The translations under genes were made by a program, and so were the position numbers. Positions 1 through 9,064 of a stretch of 64,000 bases of DNA are shown here, one piece after another. The notes beneath the pieces are model-generated. The model saw only the letters and a list, made by a program, of their open reading frames with translations, did not search any database and had not been told where the DNA came from. The stretch is from Paenibacillus sp. FSL R7-0337. Lineage in GTDB: Bacteria > Bacillota > Bacilli > Paenibacillales > Paenibacillaceae. Numbering within the stretch: position 1 is the first letter of the stretch; each line of letters starts with the position of its first letter. The stretch covers positions 5,518,001-5,582,000 of the forward strand of contig NZ_CP150218.1 of NCBI RefSeq assembly GCF_037969875.1. The letters are read 5' to 3'.

Positions 1-119
1 TTGCTCTTACCGATGTGGAGTTCATTGAGGTGCAGACGGGGTCGGAGCTGGTAGAGGAAGATAATATCCGTATTACTCTGGACTGGGAGGATATAGCGCT
101 ACATCAGTTCATTTCGTAG
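1..119 (+). CDS. C-terminal end of an unidentified protein (partial)
   Basis: An open frame enters from the left edge (codons in phase with position 3) and ends at TAG 117-119. It encodes about 38 acidic residues ending in DWEDIALHQFIS. No domain can be recognised from so short a tail. Codon use is like the neighbouring genes, and the reading frame is followed by a non-coding AT-rich stretch, so a real gene end is likely. Confidence 0.5.
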   Translation, partial: ALTDVEFIEVQTGSELVEEDNIRITLDWEDIALHQFIS

Positions 120-202
120 GTCTAACTTATCTATTTAACCATTTGTTACAGAATCAAAACGGGTACTCGGAACTATTTATTCGGAAAAATTCGCGTTTGC
201 TC

Positions 203-229
203 TACAAAAAAATTGCATAAAGACGATAA
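203..229 (+). promoter_or_regulatory. Candidate sigma-D-type promoter upstream of the riboswitch
   Basis: TACA at 203-206, a 15-nt spacer and GACGATAA at 222-229 resemble the sigma-D consensus TAAA-N15-GCCGATAW, with one mismatch in each element. It sits just upstream of the c-di-GMP aptamer, where a transcription start is required. No better sigma-A promoter is obvious in this stretch. The assignment is tentative. Confidence 0.35.
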
Positions 230-250
230 TTTACGGTAAGAGGGATTGAT

Positions 251-345
251 CCTTCCAAAACGACAAAGGCAAACCTGATCGAAAGACAGGGACGCAAAGC
301 TATAGGGCCTTCGCAAGAGTGGCAGCCTGGCTACCGAAAGGAAGA
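251..345 (+). promoter_or_regulatory. Cyclic di-GMP-I (GEMM-I) riboswitch
   Basis: The stretch carries the GEMM-I core in order: an ACGACAA-like joining segment, AGGCAAACC, a GAAA tetraloop, GGGACGCAAAGC (about 289-300), a second variable hairpin, and GGCTACCG before the closing strand. The hallmark block GGGACGCAAAGC is intact. The closing P1 helix appears to be CTTCC (252-256) pairing with GGAAG (340-344), and GGAAG is also the Shine-Dalgarno sequence of the GTG start at 353. If P1 is stabilised by ligand, translation should fall when c-di-GMP is high. The direction of control is inferred. Confidence 0.88.
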
Positions 346-352
346 GAATATT

Positions 353-2725
353 GTGAAAATTTACCGTAAGTCTCGTTTGCTCTGCGCTGTGCTGTCGCTG
401 GCCGTGGTATTGTCTGCTGTACCTGTGGGACTGGGAATCGCCCCTTCCACCGTCAAGGCTGCCTTCTCTGAAGGAGCGCCGGTGAACCCTAACGCCTCAG
501 CGGAGGCGGTCAAGCTGCTGAACAATCTGTATGATATCTCGGGAAATGGAATCATTACAGGCCAGCATGACTATTTCGAGAGTCCGGATGAGCTGAGCAA
601 CAAGCTGAAGGGAACAAGCGGACAATACGCAGCACTGCATGGTTATGAGCTGGGAGCAATCGGTGGGCAGAGTGAGAGCGGAGTAGCTGCACAACGCAAA
701 AATATCGTCTGGAGTGCGACGAACTGGTCCAGAGCGGGCGGCATTGTCGCCATGACCTTCCACCAGAATCTTCCAGGCACCAAGTACGAATGGTCCAATG
801 TGCAGAAGCCGATCACCCAGGCGCAATTTAACAAATACGTAACCCCCGGAACGCCAGAGTATAATGCACTGATCACCGATCTGGATAAAGTAGCGGTCTC
901 TCTGAAAAGCCTGCGGGATGCTAAGGTTCCGATCCTCTGGAGACCTTACCATGAAATGAACGGCGGCTGGTTCTGGTGGGGGAAGAAAGATAATTTTGCA
1001 GCATTGTGGAATATTATGTATGACCGGTTCGTGAACGTTCATCAGTTAAATAATCTGCTCTGGGTGTGGAACCCGAATGCGCCTAATGCAAGCTCCGATC
1101 CCTATTCACGGACTTATCCGGGCGCGGACAGAGTGGATGTGCTGGCAGCAGATATATACAATAACGACTACTTGAATAGATATCATGATGATCTGACCAG
1201 CCTGGCTGGCGGCAAACCGATCGGCATTGGCGAGAACGGTGAAATGCCAAACATCCCGAAGCTAAAGCTGACCCAGCAGAATTACGTGTTCATGATGAAC
1301 TGGGGCAAGATGCTCTATGAGAATAACAGCACGGCTACAATCAAGAATTTCATGAATGACAGCTACACACTGACCCGTGACCAATATAAGGCCTGGTCTG
1401 CTCCGGCCGAGGCTCCTAAGCCAGCCGCAACGCCGACGCCTACAGCAACGCCAACGCCAACAGTATCACCGACACCGACACCAACAGTATCACCGACACC
1501 AACACCGACACCAACACCGACACCAACACCGACACAAACCGCAACACCGGCGCCAACACCAACCGTTGCGCCGACTCAGAAGCCGGTCCCAACCTTCGGC
1601 GACCCGGAGAGTAAGCCTGGCCAGAATGGCCTGCTTGGAGAATACTTCAAGAACATGACGCTCTCGGGGACACCGGTTATGGTGCGTAACGATGATGTCA
1701 TCAGCTTCAATTGGCGTCAGGGGACTCCTAATGCCGCACTGGGCGTAGATTACTTCTCAATTCGCTGGACCGGACAGATTAAGCCGGCTTACAGTGAGAC
1801 TTATCAGTTCTATACTACATCGGATGACGGTATCCGCTTGTGGGTGAACGGCACAGCGGTCATTGACAGCTGGGTCAAACAGAGCGGAACTGCCCGCACA
1901 GGAAGCATAGCCTTAACTGCAGGGCAATTGTACGATATCAAAGTAGAGTACTATGAGAATGCTGGCGATGCCAATGTCCATCTGATGTGGCAGAGCCCTA
2001 GCCAGGTGAAGGGAACCGTACCTGCAAGTGCGCTTTTCTCCAGAGCAGGCAACATATCCATACCTGTTCCGGCTGCAACAGCAGTACCGACAACGGTACC
2101 AGCAGCAACAGCAACGCCGGCACCAGTAACAACACCAACACCAGCAGCGACACCAACACTGACGCCAGTACCGGCACCAACGCCGACACCAACGCCAACA
2201 CCGGCACCAACACCGACACCGACAGCGGCTCCTGTTCCCGTTCCTTCTCCTACAGCAACACCGGTGGATCTGCCGGTAGAAGTCCCTGCTGCCAATGGAC
2301 TGTATGCGGAATACTTCAATAACATGACGCTATCGGGCGAACCCGCTGCAGTGCGCACCGATGCGGTGCTTGATTTCAACTGGCGCCAAGGCTCGCCGGA
2401 TGCTGCTATCGGTATAGACTTCTTCTCTGTCCGCTGGAGCGGGAAGATTAAGCCGCTGTACACAGAGACGTATCAGATTTATACCCATTCCGATGACGGT
2501 ATCCGCGTACGGGTTAACGGTGAGCTTGTGATTGACAGCTGGGTGAAGCAGAGCGGCACCGAACGCATGGGCAGCATCAGCCTGACCGCAGGCGAGCTGT
2601 ATGATATTCAGGTAGAGTATTATGAGAATCAAGGGGATGCAAAAGCGCGGCTAATGTGGCAGAGTCCAAGCCAAGCCAAAGGTACCGTTCCGGCAAGCGC
2701 GCTGTTCCTCCCGTCCGCTTCCTAA
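353..2725 (+). CDS. Secreted GH26 beta-mannanase-like enzyme with two PA14 modules
   Basis: This 790-residue exported glycoside hydrolase probably cleaves beta-1,4-mannan or a related plant polysaccharide outside the cell. A signal peptide (about residues 1-36, AxA-type end) is followed by a GH26 catalytic domain (about 45-345). The predicted acid/base is Glu201 in [15 protein letters not shown] and the nucleophile Glu294 in GIGENGE. A Thr/Pro linker (355-415), a PA14 domain (about 425-562), a second Thr/Pro linker (570-645) and a second PA14 domain (about 648-785) follow. PA14 modules usually bind carbohydrate. The GTG start at 353 is set by GGAAGAG a few bases upstream, inside the riboswitch P1 stem. 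It heads a three-gene polysaccharide-degradation cluster. Substrate specificity within GH26 is inferred from family only. Confidence 0.9.
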   Translation: MKIYRKSRLLCAVLSLAVVLSAVPVGLGIAPSTVKAAFSEGAPVNPNASAEAVKLLNNLYDISGNGIITGQHDYFESPDELSNKLKGTSGQYAALHGYELGAIGGQSESGVAAQRKNIVWSATNWSRAGGIVAMTFHQNLPGTKYEWSNVQKPITQAQFNKYVTPGTPEYNALITDLDKVAVSLKSLRDAKVPILWRPYHEMNGGWFWWGKKDNFAALWNIMYDRFVNVHQLNNLLWVWNPNAPNASSDPYSRTYPGADRVDVLAADIYNNDYLNRYHDDLTSLAGGKPIGIGENGEMPNIPKLKLTQQNYVFMMNWGKMLYENNSTATIKNFMNDSYTLTRDQYKAWSAPAEAPKPAATPTPTATPTPTVSPTPTPTVSPTPTPTPTPTPTPTQTATPAPTPTVAPTQKPVPTFGDPESKPGQNGLLGEYFKNMTLSGTPVMVRNDDVISFNWRQGTPNAALGVDYFSIRWTGQIKPAYSETYQFYTTSDDGIRLWVNGTAVIDSWVKQSGTARTGSIALTAGQLYDIKVEYYENAGDANVHLMWQSPSQVKGTVPASALFSRAGNISIPVPAATAVPTTVPAATATPAPVTTPTPAATPTLTPVPAPTPTPTPTPAPTPTPTAAPVPVPSPTATPVDLPVEVPAANGLYAEYFNNMTLSGEPAAVRTDAVLDFNWRQGSPDAAIGIDFFSVRWSGKIKPLYTETYQIYTHSDDGIRVRVNGELVIDSWVKQSGTERMGSISLTAGELYDIQVEYYENQGDAKARLMWQSPSQAKGTVPASALFLPSAS
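1431..1572 (+). repeat. In-frame Thr/Pro linker repeat (first)
   Basis: Short tandem units of the type CCGACACCAACA encode alternating Thr-Pro residues between the GH26 domain and the first PA14 domain. The unit is a multiple of three, so slippage would change linker length without breaking the frame. Confidence 0.8.
2077..2256 (+). repeat. In-frame Thr/Pro/Ala linker repeat (second)
   Basis: Degenerate tandem ACA/CCG/GCA codons encode a Pro-Thr-Ala-rich linker between the two PA14 domains. It is compositionally like the first linker but more divergent. Confidence 0.75.
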
Positions 2726-2916
2726 GCTCATAAGGTCCGCAGCTGTGTTCATCATTGGCGCTGTTACTGGTTAAGACGTTACAATTATAAATCCTGTAAG
2801 CCACTCTTAATGGCCCTGCTTACCAGCAGGGCTACTAAGCTATAGAAAGGCAGATAATCCGCGAGGCTTAACCTCCGGGGCCTGCCTGAGAGTGTGGCTG
2901 GAGAAAGGAGATTACA
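2726..2916 (+). other. Structured leader between the two GH26 genes
   Basis: The gap holds a perfect 8-bp hairpin GCCCTGCT-TACC-AGCAGGGC (2813-2832) without a following T run. A second foldable element lies at about 2849-2890, where AGGCAG pairs with CTGCCT and an inner GAGG pairs with CCTC. It ends in the Shine-Dalgarno sequence GAAAGGAG. The GEMM core is absent, so this is not a second copy of the upstream riboswitch. It may be a processing or attenuation structure; its function is unknown. Confidence 0.4.
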
Positions 2917-4446
2917 TTGAACACTTACCGTAAGTACAGGCTATACACAACTATTTTTCCTCTAATCCTTATCCTTTCATTACTTCCATGGGGGGAAGGG
3001 CGCAGTCTGCCCGCAGCCGCTAAGGTTACGGCACCTGCCGCCTCCGCTCCCATGGGGCCCATTAAACCCATTAATCCATCGGCCTCCAAGGAGGCTTCCG
3101 CACTGTTAAGCTATCTTAGTGATCTTAGCGGCAAGGGGATGATATCCGGCCAGCATGATTACCTGGAGAGCCCCGATGAATTCAATAATAAGCTCCGCAC
3201 AACAAGCGGCCGCTATGCCGTTCTGCATGGCTATGAGCTGGGAGCCATAGGCAACCAGTCTAAGGAGATCATTGCCAGACAGCGTCAGGCTGTCGTGGAC
3301 AGCGCCATACGATGGCATGAGGGCGGCGGCATTGTCGCCATGACCTTCCATCAGAATCTGCCGGGAACCGCGCCGGTATGGACCAATGTGCAGAAGCCGC
3401 TTAGCCAGGATCAATTCAAGCAGTACGTCACTCCCGGAACGCCGCAGTACAAAGCATTAGTTGCTGAGCTGGATGAAGTGGCCAAGTATCTGGGCGAGCT
3501 GCGCGATGCCGGAGTTCCGGTGTTATGGCGGCCCTATCACGAAATGAACGGCGGCTGGTTCTGGTGGGGGCAGAAGGATGATTTTGCGAAGCTCTGGGAC
3601 CTGGTCTATGACCGCATGGTGAATAAGCATAAGTTGAACAATCTGCTGTGGGTGTGGAATCCGAATGCCCCCAATAAGTCGTCTGAGCCGTATCACGCCT
3701 ATTTTCCCGGCACCGCCAAGGTGGATATTCTGGCCGCCGATATTTATGACAATGATTTCAAGCAGTCCTATTATGACAGCCTCCTGAAGCTTGCGGGCGG
3801 CAAACCGATCGGAATCGGGGAGAGCGGAGAGCTTCCAGACCCTGTCATCATGTCTCAAAAACAAAGCAAATGGGTATATACGATGACATGGGGCAAGATG
3901 CTGGTTGAGAATAACCCGACCGTGAAAATTCAAAGCTTTATGAATCATAAATACACGGTATCGCGGGAGGACTATAAGCTTGCGGTGGGTACCAAAACCC
4001 ATGCGGCGGCTGTAAGCTCAAGGAATGGCCTGAGGGGCCAGTATTATGGCAATATGGACCTGTCCGGCACACCGCTGCTTACCCGTAACGACAGCACCCT
4101 TCAATTCAACTGGCATGGCAATTCACCGGCCTCCGGCCTGCCCAAGGATGCATTCTCGGTACGCTGGACCGGGACCCTTAAGCCTCTCTACAGTGAAAAG
4201 TATACGTTTACCGCTTCTTCGGATGACGGCATCCGCGTATGGATCGGCGGCAAGCTCCTGATCGACAGCTGGAAGAATCAGAGCAGCGCGGGCAAGGAGG
4301 GCAGCATCACACTTTCCGCAAATACCCCCTACGCCATCAAGGTAGAGTATTACGAGAACCGCGGGGATGCCAGCGTCAGTCTGATGTGGAGAAGCCAGAG
4401 CCAGAAGCAGATGATAATTCCCCAGAGTGCGCTGACGCTTCCTTAA
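2917..4446 (+). CDS. Secreted GH26 beta-mannanase-like enzyme with one PA14 module
   Basis: This 509-residue paralogue of the preceding gene has the same order without the linkers and second PA14. It has a hydrophobic signal segment (about 8-30), a GH26 domain (about 50-370) with Glu209 in [15 protein letters not shown] and Glu302 in GIGESGE, and one PA14 domain (about 374-509). It starts at TTG 2917 after GAAAGGAG. The two catalytic domains share long identical stretches, which points to tandem duplication followed by linker and module gain or loss. It is probably co-expressed with its neighbours and acts outside the cell on mannan-like polymers. Confidence 0.88.
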   Translation: MNTYRKYRLYTTIFPLILILSLLPWGEGRSLPAAAKVTAPAASAPMGPIKPINPSASKEASALLSYLSDLSGKGMISGQHDYLESPDEFNNKLRTTSGRYAVLHGYELGAIGNQSKEIIARQRQAVVDSAIRWHEGGGIVAMTFHQNLPGTAPVWTNVQKPLSQDQFKQYVTPGTPQYKALVAELDEVAKYLGELRDAGVPVLWRPYHEMNGGWFWWGQKDDFAKLWDLVYDRMVNKHKLNNLLWVWNPNAPNKSSEPYHAYFPGTAKVDILAADIYDNDFKQSYYDSLLKLAGGKPIGIGESGELPDPVIMSQKQSKWVYTMTWGKMLVENNPTVKIQSFMNHKYTVSREDYKLAVGTKTHAAAVSSRNGLRGQYYGNMDLSGTPLLTRNDSTLQFNWHGNSPASGLPKDAFSVRWTGTLKPLYSEKYTFTASSDDGIRVWIGGKLLIDSWKNQSSAGKEGSITLSANTPYAIKVEYYENRGDASVSLMWRSQSQKQMIIPQSALTLP

Positions 4447-4522
4447 GGAAGCCCCGCAGCAGAAGAAGCGTAACGTTATCCCGGTACAGCATAGAATTCC
4501 GGAAGAAAGCGAGGACAAGGGA

Positions 4523-7207
4523 ATGAGGACTAGAGTTCAAAAGAAACCCGGTAAATATCTCCACAGGCTACTAAAATTTGCAGCACTGATCATCTTGGTT
4601 CTGTTGTCCGTCTCTATCTTCGGAGATTACGGGACGAAGGACGGTGAAGCGGATGTGGATCTGTCTTCATTGTCGGCGGCTAAGGATGCCGGTCCTGAGA
4701 TGCCGGAAGGAACTGTTCTATGGAAGCTTGGCAAGCATGACGGCTCTGCCGATGAGTTCAAGGCGGCAGGGTCAAGCGGGGTAAAGAAGACGCTCAGCAT
4801 AGCCTCAACCACTGCCAGGTCGGCAGAGCTGAAGTCACTTCCCTCCGGCCTGCACGGGGAGACCAACCCGGAGCTGCGGATTCAGTATGAGCTGGATAAG
4901 ATCCCGGAGCACGGGGTCTTATTTCGCGTGAGCATTATCGATGCGTACAAATCCGTACCCCAGATGGGCGTATTCTCCAACCGTCAGCTCTCAGGCATCA
5001 TTCAGATCGCCGGGATTGCCGGAACAGGCAGCAAATACGACTTCCGCAAAACCTATGAGCTGTACATTCCCAAAGAGCAGCTCATCAGCGGCACCAACGA
5101 GCTGACGCTGCGGACGGCCAGGGGAATCTATTCCTCAGAAGCTGAGGATAAGTACAACTGGTGGACATGGGATAATCTCAGTCTGGAGGCGCTGAAGTCT
5201 CCGATTAAGGAGCCGATTCACGGCAGCTATACGGTGACCGGGACGGTGGTCAATAACAAGCAGTTTTATTTTGACGAGGGGGCGGTTACGCATCTGCCCT
5301 ATATTATGAAGTGGCTGGGCGTAGCCTACAGCGGCAATATCATGCGTACCAGCTGTGCCAGCGATGTGGGCCGTTCCTGTGAGAAGATGGAGGAGTACTA
5401 CAAGGTCCTGAAGGATTACAATATGCAGGCCGTAGCGCTCTATCTGTACACAGGCGATATCAAGCTGAAGGCGGACGGAACGCTGCCGGGGGATGCGGAG
5501 AAGAAGCTGACGGATTATTTCCAGAAGTACAGCCCGTACTTCCAGTATTACGAGGTGGATAACGAACCGGGCCTGTTCAACCGTTCCAAAGCGGTAAATT
5601 TGGCTATAGCCGAGTGGCTGAACAGCAAGGGTAAGACGATCGCGCCCCATTTGCAGACGGTTGCACCCGGATGGGCCTACTGGCCGGGCTACAGCGAAGA
5701 CTCGTGCGGCAACCAGAAGGGGCCGGTGAAGCAGTGCGGAGACCCCGACGGCTGGGAACGCGACCCGAAGCAGCGTGATGAGCTGGAGGCGGTAACGGAT
5801 CTGACGAATGGACATTCTTATGGCGATTCCTATATTTTCGGACAGGGCGGGAGCTTCACGGAGAACCTGAAGACCTTCGGGGGATCGGTAGACGGCCTTA
5901 GCAAAAAAATGCTCGCCACCGAGTTCGGCACCTCGGACTCTCATGTAGATGCGTATCAATACGGGGCCAAGCAGCGGACCTCGGCGGTGTTCGACCGGAT
6001 TATGCGGGCACATCTCGGCTATGCGGATATGTTCGTGCAGCATGCCGCCTTCTTCAAGAATTTCAGCCTGTTCAAATACGGCTTTAATCTGGAGGATCAT
6101 GATCCGGCGGCTACAGAGATCTACTACACCAAGGAAGGCGAAGAATCCCGCGTCAGTATCATGCGCAGGCTGGATCTGGCTTATGCCACACACGGCGCTC
6201 CGCTGACCTACCAGATCAGCAATAAGGAGGAGCTGAAGGATAAGCTGGTCTACGTAAGAGCAGTGGACACCTCCACGCTTGAGCCGCTGGCGGGGAGCAA
6301 GGCGACATCGAACAAGGTGCTGGTGAACTTCGTCAATTTCGAGCGCACCGAGCAGACCGTTAAGGTCAAGGTCACAATGCCGAAGAAGACAGTGTACGAA
6401 GGAGAACGGTTCGGCAAGGGCGATACTTATGAGGAGGCCCGCAGCTATGTAACCGGCAGAGCCGCTTCGCCGGAGCTGGAATTCACGGAGACGCTGGCTC
6501 CGGGAGAAGGCGTACAGTATATTCTGGAGCCTTCCTCCGAGGTAGCGGATACGGCGCCGCAGGGCCTGAAGGCGACTGCTGTCAAGGGATTATCGATGCA
6601 TCTGAACTGGCTGGAAGCCCCCGGAGCAAGCTATGAAGTGCTCCGGGCGGACGGCCCGGACGAGAAGCTGAAGGTCATCGCTACAGCGGTGAAGGGAACG
6701 GAGTATAACGACAGCAAGCTGAAGGAAGGCACACTTTATACTTATGCTGTAAGAGTGTCCGGCTCTGGTGTGATGTCAGAGAAGACACAGATTACAGCAA
6801 CCGGACTTGTCCCGCTGGACCGGGCAGGCTGGAAGGTGACGTCCAGTGTGAGTAAGGAGGCTTCCAATCCGGCAGGTGCCATTGACGGAGACCGGCGGAC
6901 CCGCTGGGATACGGTCAAGCATCAGGCTTCGGGGGAGTATTTCCAGATTGATCTGGGCGCAGAACATACGGTAGAAGCTATAGACATGGATTACCCTTTA
7001 TCGCCATATGATTATCCGCGCGGCTACACTGTCCAGGTATCGGATGATGCCAAGAGCTGGAGACAGGTCGCAGCGGGCAAAGGCCAGCTGGAGAAGACCA
7101 AGATTACGTTTGCTCCGGTCAAGACCCGGCATATCAAGATTACCCAGACAGGCTCCGGCGGCAACTATTGGTCGATTCAGGAGCTGCAGGTGTATTCAAG
7201 AGAATGA
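4523..7207 (+). CDS. Membrane-anchored clan GH-A-like protein with FN3 and F5/8 type C modules
   Basis: The protein has 894 residues. An N-terminal hydrophobic segment (about 15-33) lacks a clear cleavage site and may be an anchor. Residues about 60-220 resemble the beta-sandwich domain III of family 4 polysaccharide lyases. A TIM-barrel-like region (about 235-600) contains YYEVDNEPG (Glu348) and ATEFG (Glu467), spaced like the acid/base and nucleophile of clan GH-A hydrolases. A fibronectin type III-like segment (about 682-765) and a discoidin/F5-8C carbohydrate-binding domain (about 768-893) follow. ATG 4523 is preceded by ACAAGGGA. It is likely a cell-bound glycosidase working with the two secreted GH26 enzymes. 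I cannot assign a named GH family or substrate. Confidence 0.7.
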   Translation: MRTRVQKKPGKYLHRLLKFAALIILVLLSVSIFGDYGTKDGEADVDLSSLSAAKDAGPEMPEGTVLWKLGKHDGSADEFKAAGSSGVKKTLSIASTTARSAELKSLPSGLHGETNPELRIQYELDKIPEHGVLFRVSIIDAYKSVPQMGVFSNRQLSGIIQIAGIAGTGSKYDFRKTYELYIPKEQLISGTNELTLRTARGIYSSEAEDKYNWWTWDNLSLEALKSPIKEPIHGSYTVTGTVVNNKQFYFDEGAVTHLPYIMKWLGVAYSGNIMRTSCASDVGRSCEKMEEYYKVLKDYNMQAVALYLYTGDIKLKADGTLPGDAEKKLTDYFQKYSPYFQYYEVDNEPGLFNRSKAVNLAIAEWLNSKGKTIAPHLQTVAPGWAYWPGYSEDSCGNQKGPVKQCGDPDGWERDPKQRDELEAVTDLTNGHSYGDSYIFGQGGSFTENLKTFGGSVDGLSKKMLATEFGTSDSHVDAYQYGAKQRTSAVFDRIMRAHLGYADMFVQHAAFFKNFSLFKYGFNLEDHDPAATEIYYTKEGEESRVSIMRRLDLAYATHGAPLTYQISNKEELKDKLVYVRAVDTSTLEPLAGSKATSNKVLVNFVNFERTEQTVKVKVTMPKKTVYEGERFGKGDTYEEARSYVTGRAASPELEFTETLAPGEGVQYILEPSSEVADTAPQGLKATAVKGLSMHLNWLEAPGASYEVLRADGPDEKLKVIATAVKGTEYNDSKLKEGTLYTYAVRVSGSGVMSEKTQITATGLVPLDRAGWKVTSSVSKEASNPAGAIDGDRRTRWDTVKHQASGEYFQIDLGAEHTVEAIDMDYPLSPYDYPRGYTVQVSDDAKSWRQVAAGKGQLEKTKITFAPVKTRHIKITQTGSGGNYWSIQELQVYSRE

Positions 7208-7220
7208 AGGACGGCATAAT

Positions 7221-7256
7221 AACCTCCGTGGAATTCAGCCCACCGGGGTTTTTTTC
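7221..7256 (+). terminator. Rho-independent terminator of the glycosidase cluster
   Basis: AACCTCCGTGG pairs imperfectly with CCACCGGGGTT across a short loop, and seven T residues follow. It sits 13 nt after the stop of the last glycosidase gene. Confidence 0.75.
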
Positions 7257-7337
7257 TGCCCTGGAATCATAAACATTATTATGAAATAAATGGGGCTATG
7301 GCGGATACCCGGCTCCGGGGAAGGTGTGAACCGGTTC

Positions 7338-8816
7338 ATGACTCATCTTGCAGATCAAATCATCCTGCTGCTGGCGGCTTTGCTGCTGATCGCCGTGCTC
7401 TCCACCAAATTCTCCACCCGTTTTGGTATGCCTGCTCTGGTCCTGTTTATTGCAGCCGGCATGGTGCTCAGCCATTTTATTTATTTCAACAATGCTTCAC
7501 TCACGCAGATTGCCGGCATTTTTGCCCTGGTGGTGATTCTGTTTGAGGGCGGCATGCAGACGAGCATGAAGGATATTCGCCCGATTTTGAAGCCGGCATT
7601 GTCGCTGGCTACACTCGGAGTATTGCTGACTACGGTGATCGTTGGTATTTTTGCCAAATTCGTACTCGGTGTACCCTGGGCGGAGAGCTTCCTGTTCGGG
7701 GCCATTGTCGGCTCCACAGATGCAGCGGCGGTATTCTCCGTGCTGGGCGGCAAAAATATCGACAAACGGCTAACCTCGACGCTTGAAGCCGAATCCGGCA
7801 GTAATGATCCGATGGCTGTATTCCTTACCGTGTCGCTGATTGAATGGGTGCAGCACCCGGATACTGCAGTCTGGAGCCTGGTGCTGTCGTTCTTCTGGGA
7901 GATGGGGGTAGGGCTGCTGATCGGGATCATCATTGGCAAGCTGGCAGTGTATCTGATTAACCGGATTAATCTGGATTCCACCGGGCTGTATCCGGTCATG
8001 GCGGTCGGCTTCGCAGTTCTGACTTACGGGGTCTCGGCCATGGTACACAGCAGCGGGCTGCTTGCCGTCTATGTTATGGGCCTGGTGCTGGGGAATTCCG
8101 AGCTGATGTACCACCGCACCATTATGAACTTCAATCATGGCTTCGCCTGGATGATGCAGATTGCCATGTTCATTCTGCTCGGGATGCTGGTCTTCCCGCA
8201 GGAGCTGGCGGCTGTGGCCTGGCAAGGGCTGCTGCTGTCTGTCATCCTGATGGCCCTAGCAAGACCGCTTGGCGTATTCCTCAGCCTGCTTGTGTCGCGG
8301 TTCTCTTTCCGTGAAAAGCTACTGATCTCCTGGGCCGGGCTCCGGGGAGCCGTCCCGATTGTCCTGGCGACCTACCCGCTGCTCGCGGGGCTGCCGCATG
8401 GCAGGCTATTCTTCAATGTCGTATTCTTCGTGGTCCTGACCTCGGCAGTGATTCAGGGAACCACCATTTCGCCTCTGGCCTCGCGGCTGAGGCTGGTGGG
8501 CCGGGAGCCTGCGTCCCAGCCCTCCTTGATGGAGCTGGTCGCGCTCGGGAAGACCGATTCCGAATTCAATCATATCGGAATTGAGCGGCAGATGCCGATT
8601 GCGGGCATGCAGATTGCAGAGATCGGCCTGCCGGACGATATTCTGTTCACGGCCATTATACGGAACAAGACCATTGTGACGCCGCATGGCAGCACGGTTA
8701 TTGAACCTGGAGATACGGTATATGTGCTTAGTCCCAAAAGCAAGCGGGAGGAGATGCGCGCCATCTTCCGCAGCGGCTTGGGACGGGCGGCAGAGAAGGA
8801 TATCCCTACGGTATAA
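7338..8816 (+). CDS. Potassium/proton antiporter, CPA1 family (NhaP2/CvrA-like) with RCK_C domain
   Basis: This integral membrane cation/proton exchanger probably exports K+ in exchange for H+ and helps with volume and pH control. About twelve hydrophobic segments fill residues 1-390. The CPA1 motif ESGSNDPMAVFL (about residues 150-165), with its conserved Asp, lies mid-membrane. The C-terminal 90 residues form a cytosolic TrkA-C/RCK_C ligand-binding domain. I chose ATG 7338; GTG 7326 is in frame but only one base from GGGGAAGG, and the frame remains open further upstream without a ribosome site. It is monocistronic between two terminator regions. The specific ion is inferred from the family. 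Confidence 0.85.
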   Translation: MTHLADQIILLLAALLLIAVLSTKFSTRFGMPALVLFIAAGMVLSHFIYFNNASLTQIAGIFALVVILFEGGMQTSMKDIRPILKPALSLATLGVLLTTVIVGIFAKFVLGVPWAESFLFGAIVGSTDAAAVFSVLGGKNIDKRLTSTLEAESGSNDPMAVFLTVSLIEWVQHPDTAVWSLVLSFFWEMGVGLLIGIIIGKLAVYLINRINLDSTGLYPVMAVGFAVLTYGVSAMVHSSGLLAVYVMGLVLGNSELMYHRTIMNFNHGFAWMMQIAMFILLGMLVFPQELAAVAWQGLLLSVILMALARPLGVFLSLLVSRFSFREKLLISWAGLRGAVPIVLATYPLLAGLPHGRLFFNVVFFVVLTSAVIQGTTISPLASRLRLVGREPASQPSLMELVALGKTDSEFNHIGIERQMPIAGMQIAEIGLPDDILFTAIIRNKTIVTPHGSTVIEPGDTVYVLSPKSKREEMRAIFRSGLGRAAEKDIPTV

Positions 8817-8968
8817 GGGACATCCTACGGGAGGGATGTAAGCTTCTCTTCCGGTTCAGGTGATTTATGTCAATCCATGTGCTTTTGCAGAATTGTGATT
8901 CAAATTATAGGATAGGCTCCCGGAAGAATGCTAGAATGTGCAATACATCAAGGCTGCAGGACAATAGA

Positions 8969-8997
8969 TTGCAATACGGAAAAAAGTATGTTAAATT
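8969..8997 (+). promoter_or_regulatory. Sigma-A promoter of dps
   Basis: TTGCAA (8969-8974) and TAAATT (8992-8997) are separated by 17 nt, placing the transcription start near 9004, immediately at the PerR-like box. Confidence 0.7.
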
Positions 8998-9005
8998 GTA
9001 TATAG

Positions 9006-9024
9006 ATTTAGAACGAGTCTAAAT
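9006..9024 (+). promoter_or_regulatory. PerR-box-like operator of dps
   Basis: ATTTAGAACGAGTCTAAAT is a perfect 7-bp inverted repeat with a 5-nt spacer. Its core TTAGAACGAGTCTAA matches 10 of the 12 fixed positions of the PerR consensus TTANAATNATTNTAA. It overlaps the predicted transcription start, as expected for repression by PerR or a related Fur-family protein. Confidence 0.65.
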
Positions 9025-9064
9025 ACAATATGTTGTAAAATACACACTCCGGGAGGTTTTTTGA

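Noticed and set aside
2813-2895. A second c-di-GMP riboswitch before the second GH26 gene
   Set aside because: The GGGACGCAAAGC core and the GAAA tetraloop element are missing, although a structured leader is present.
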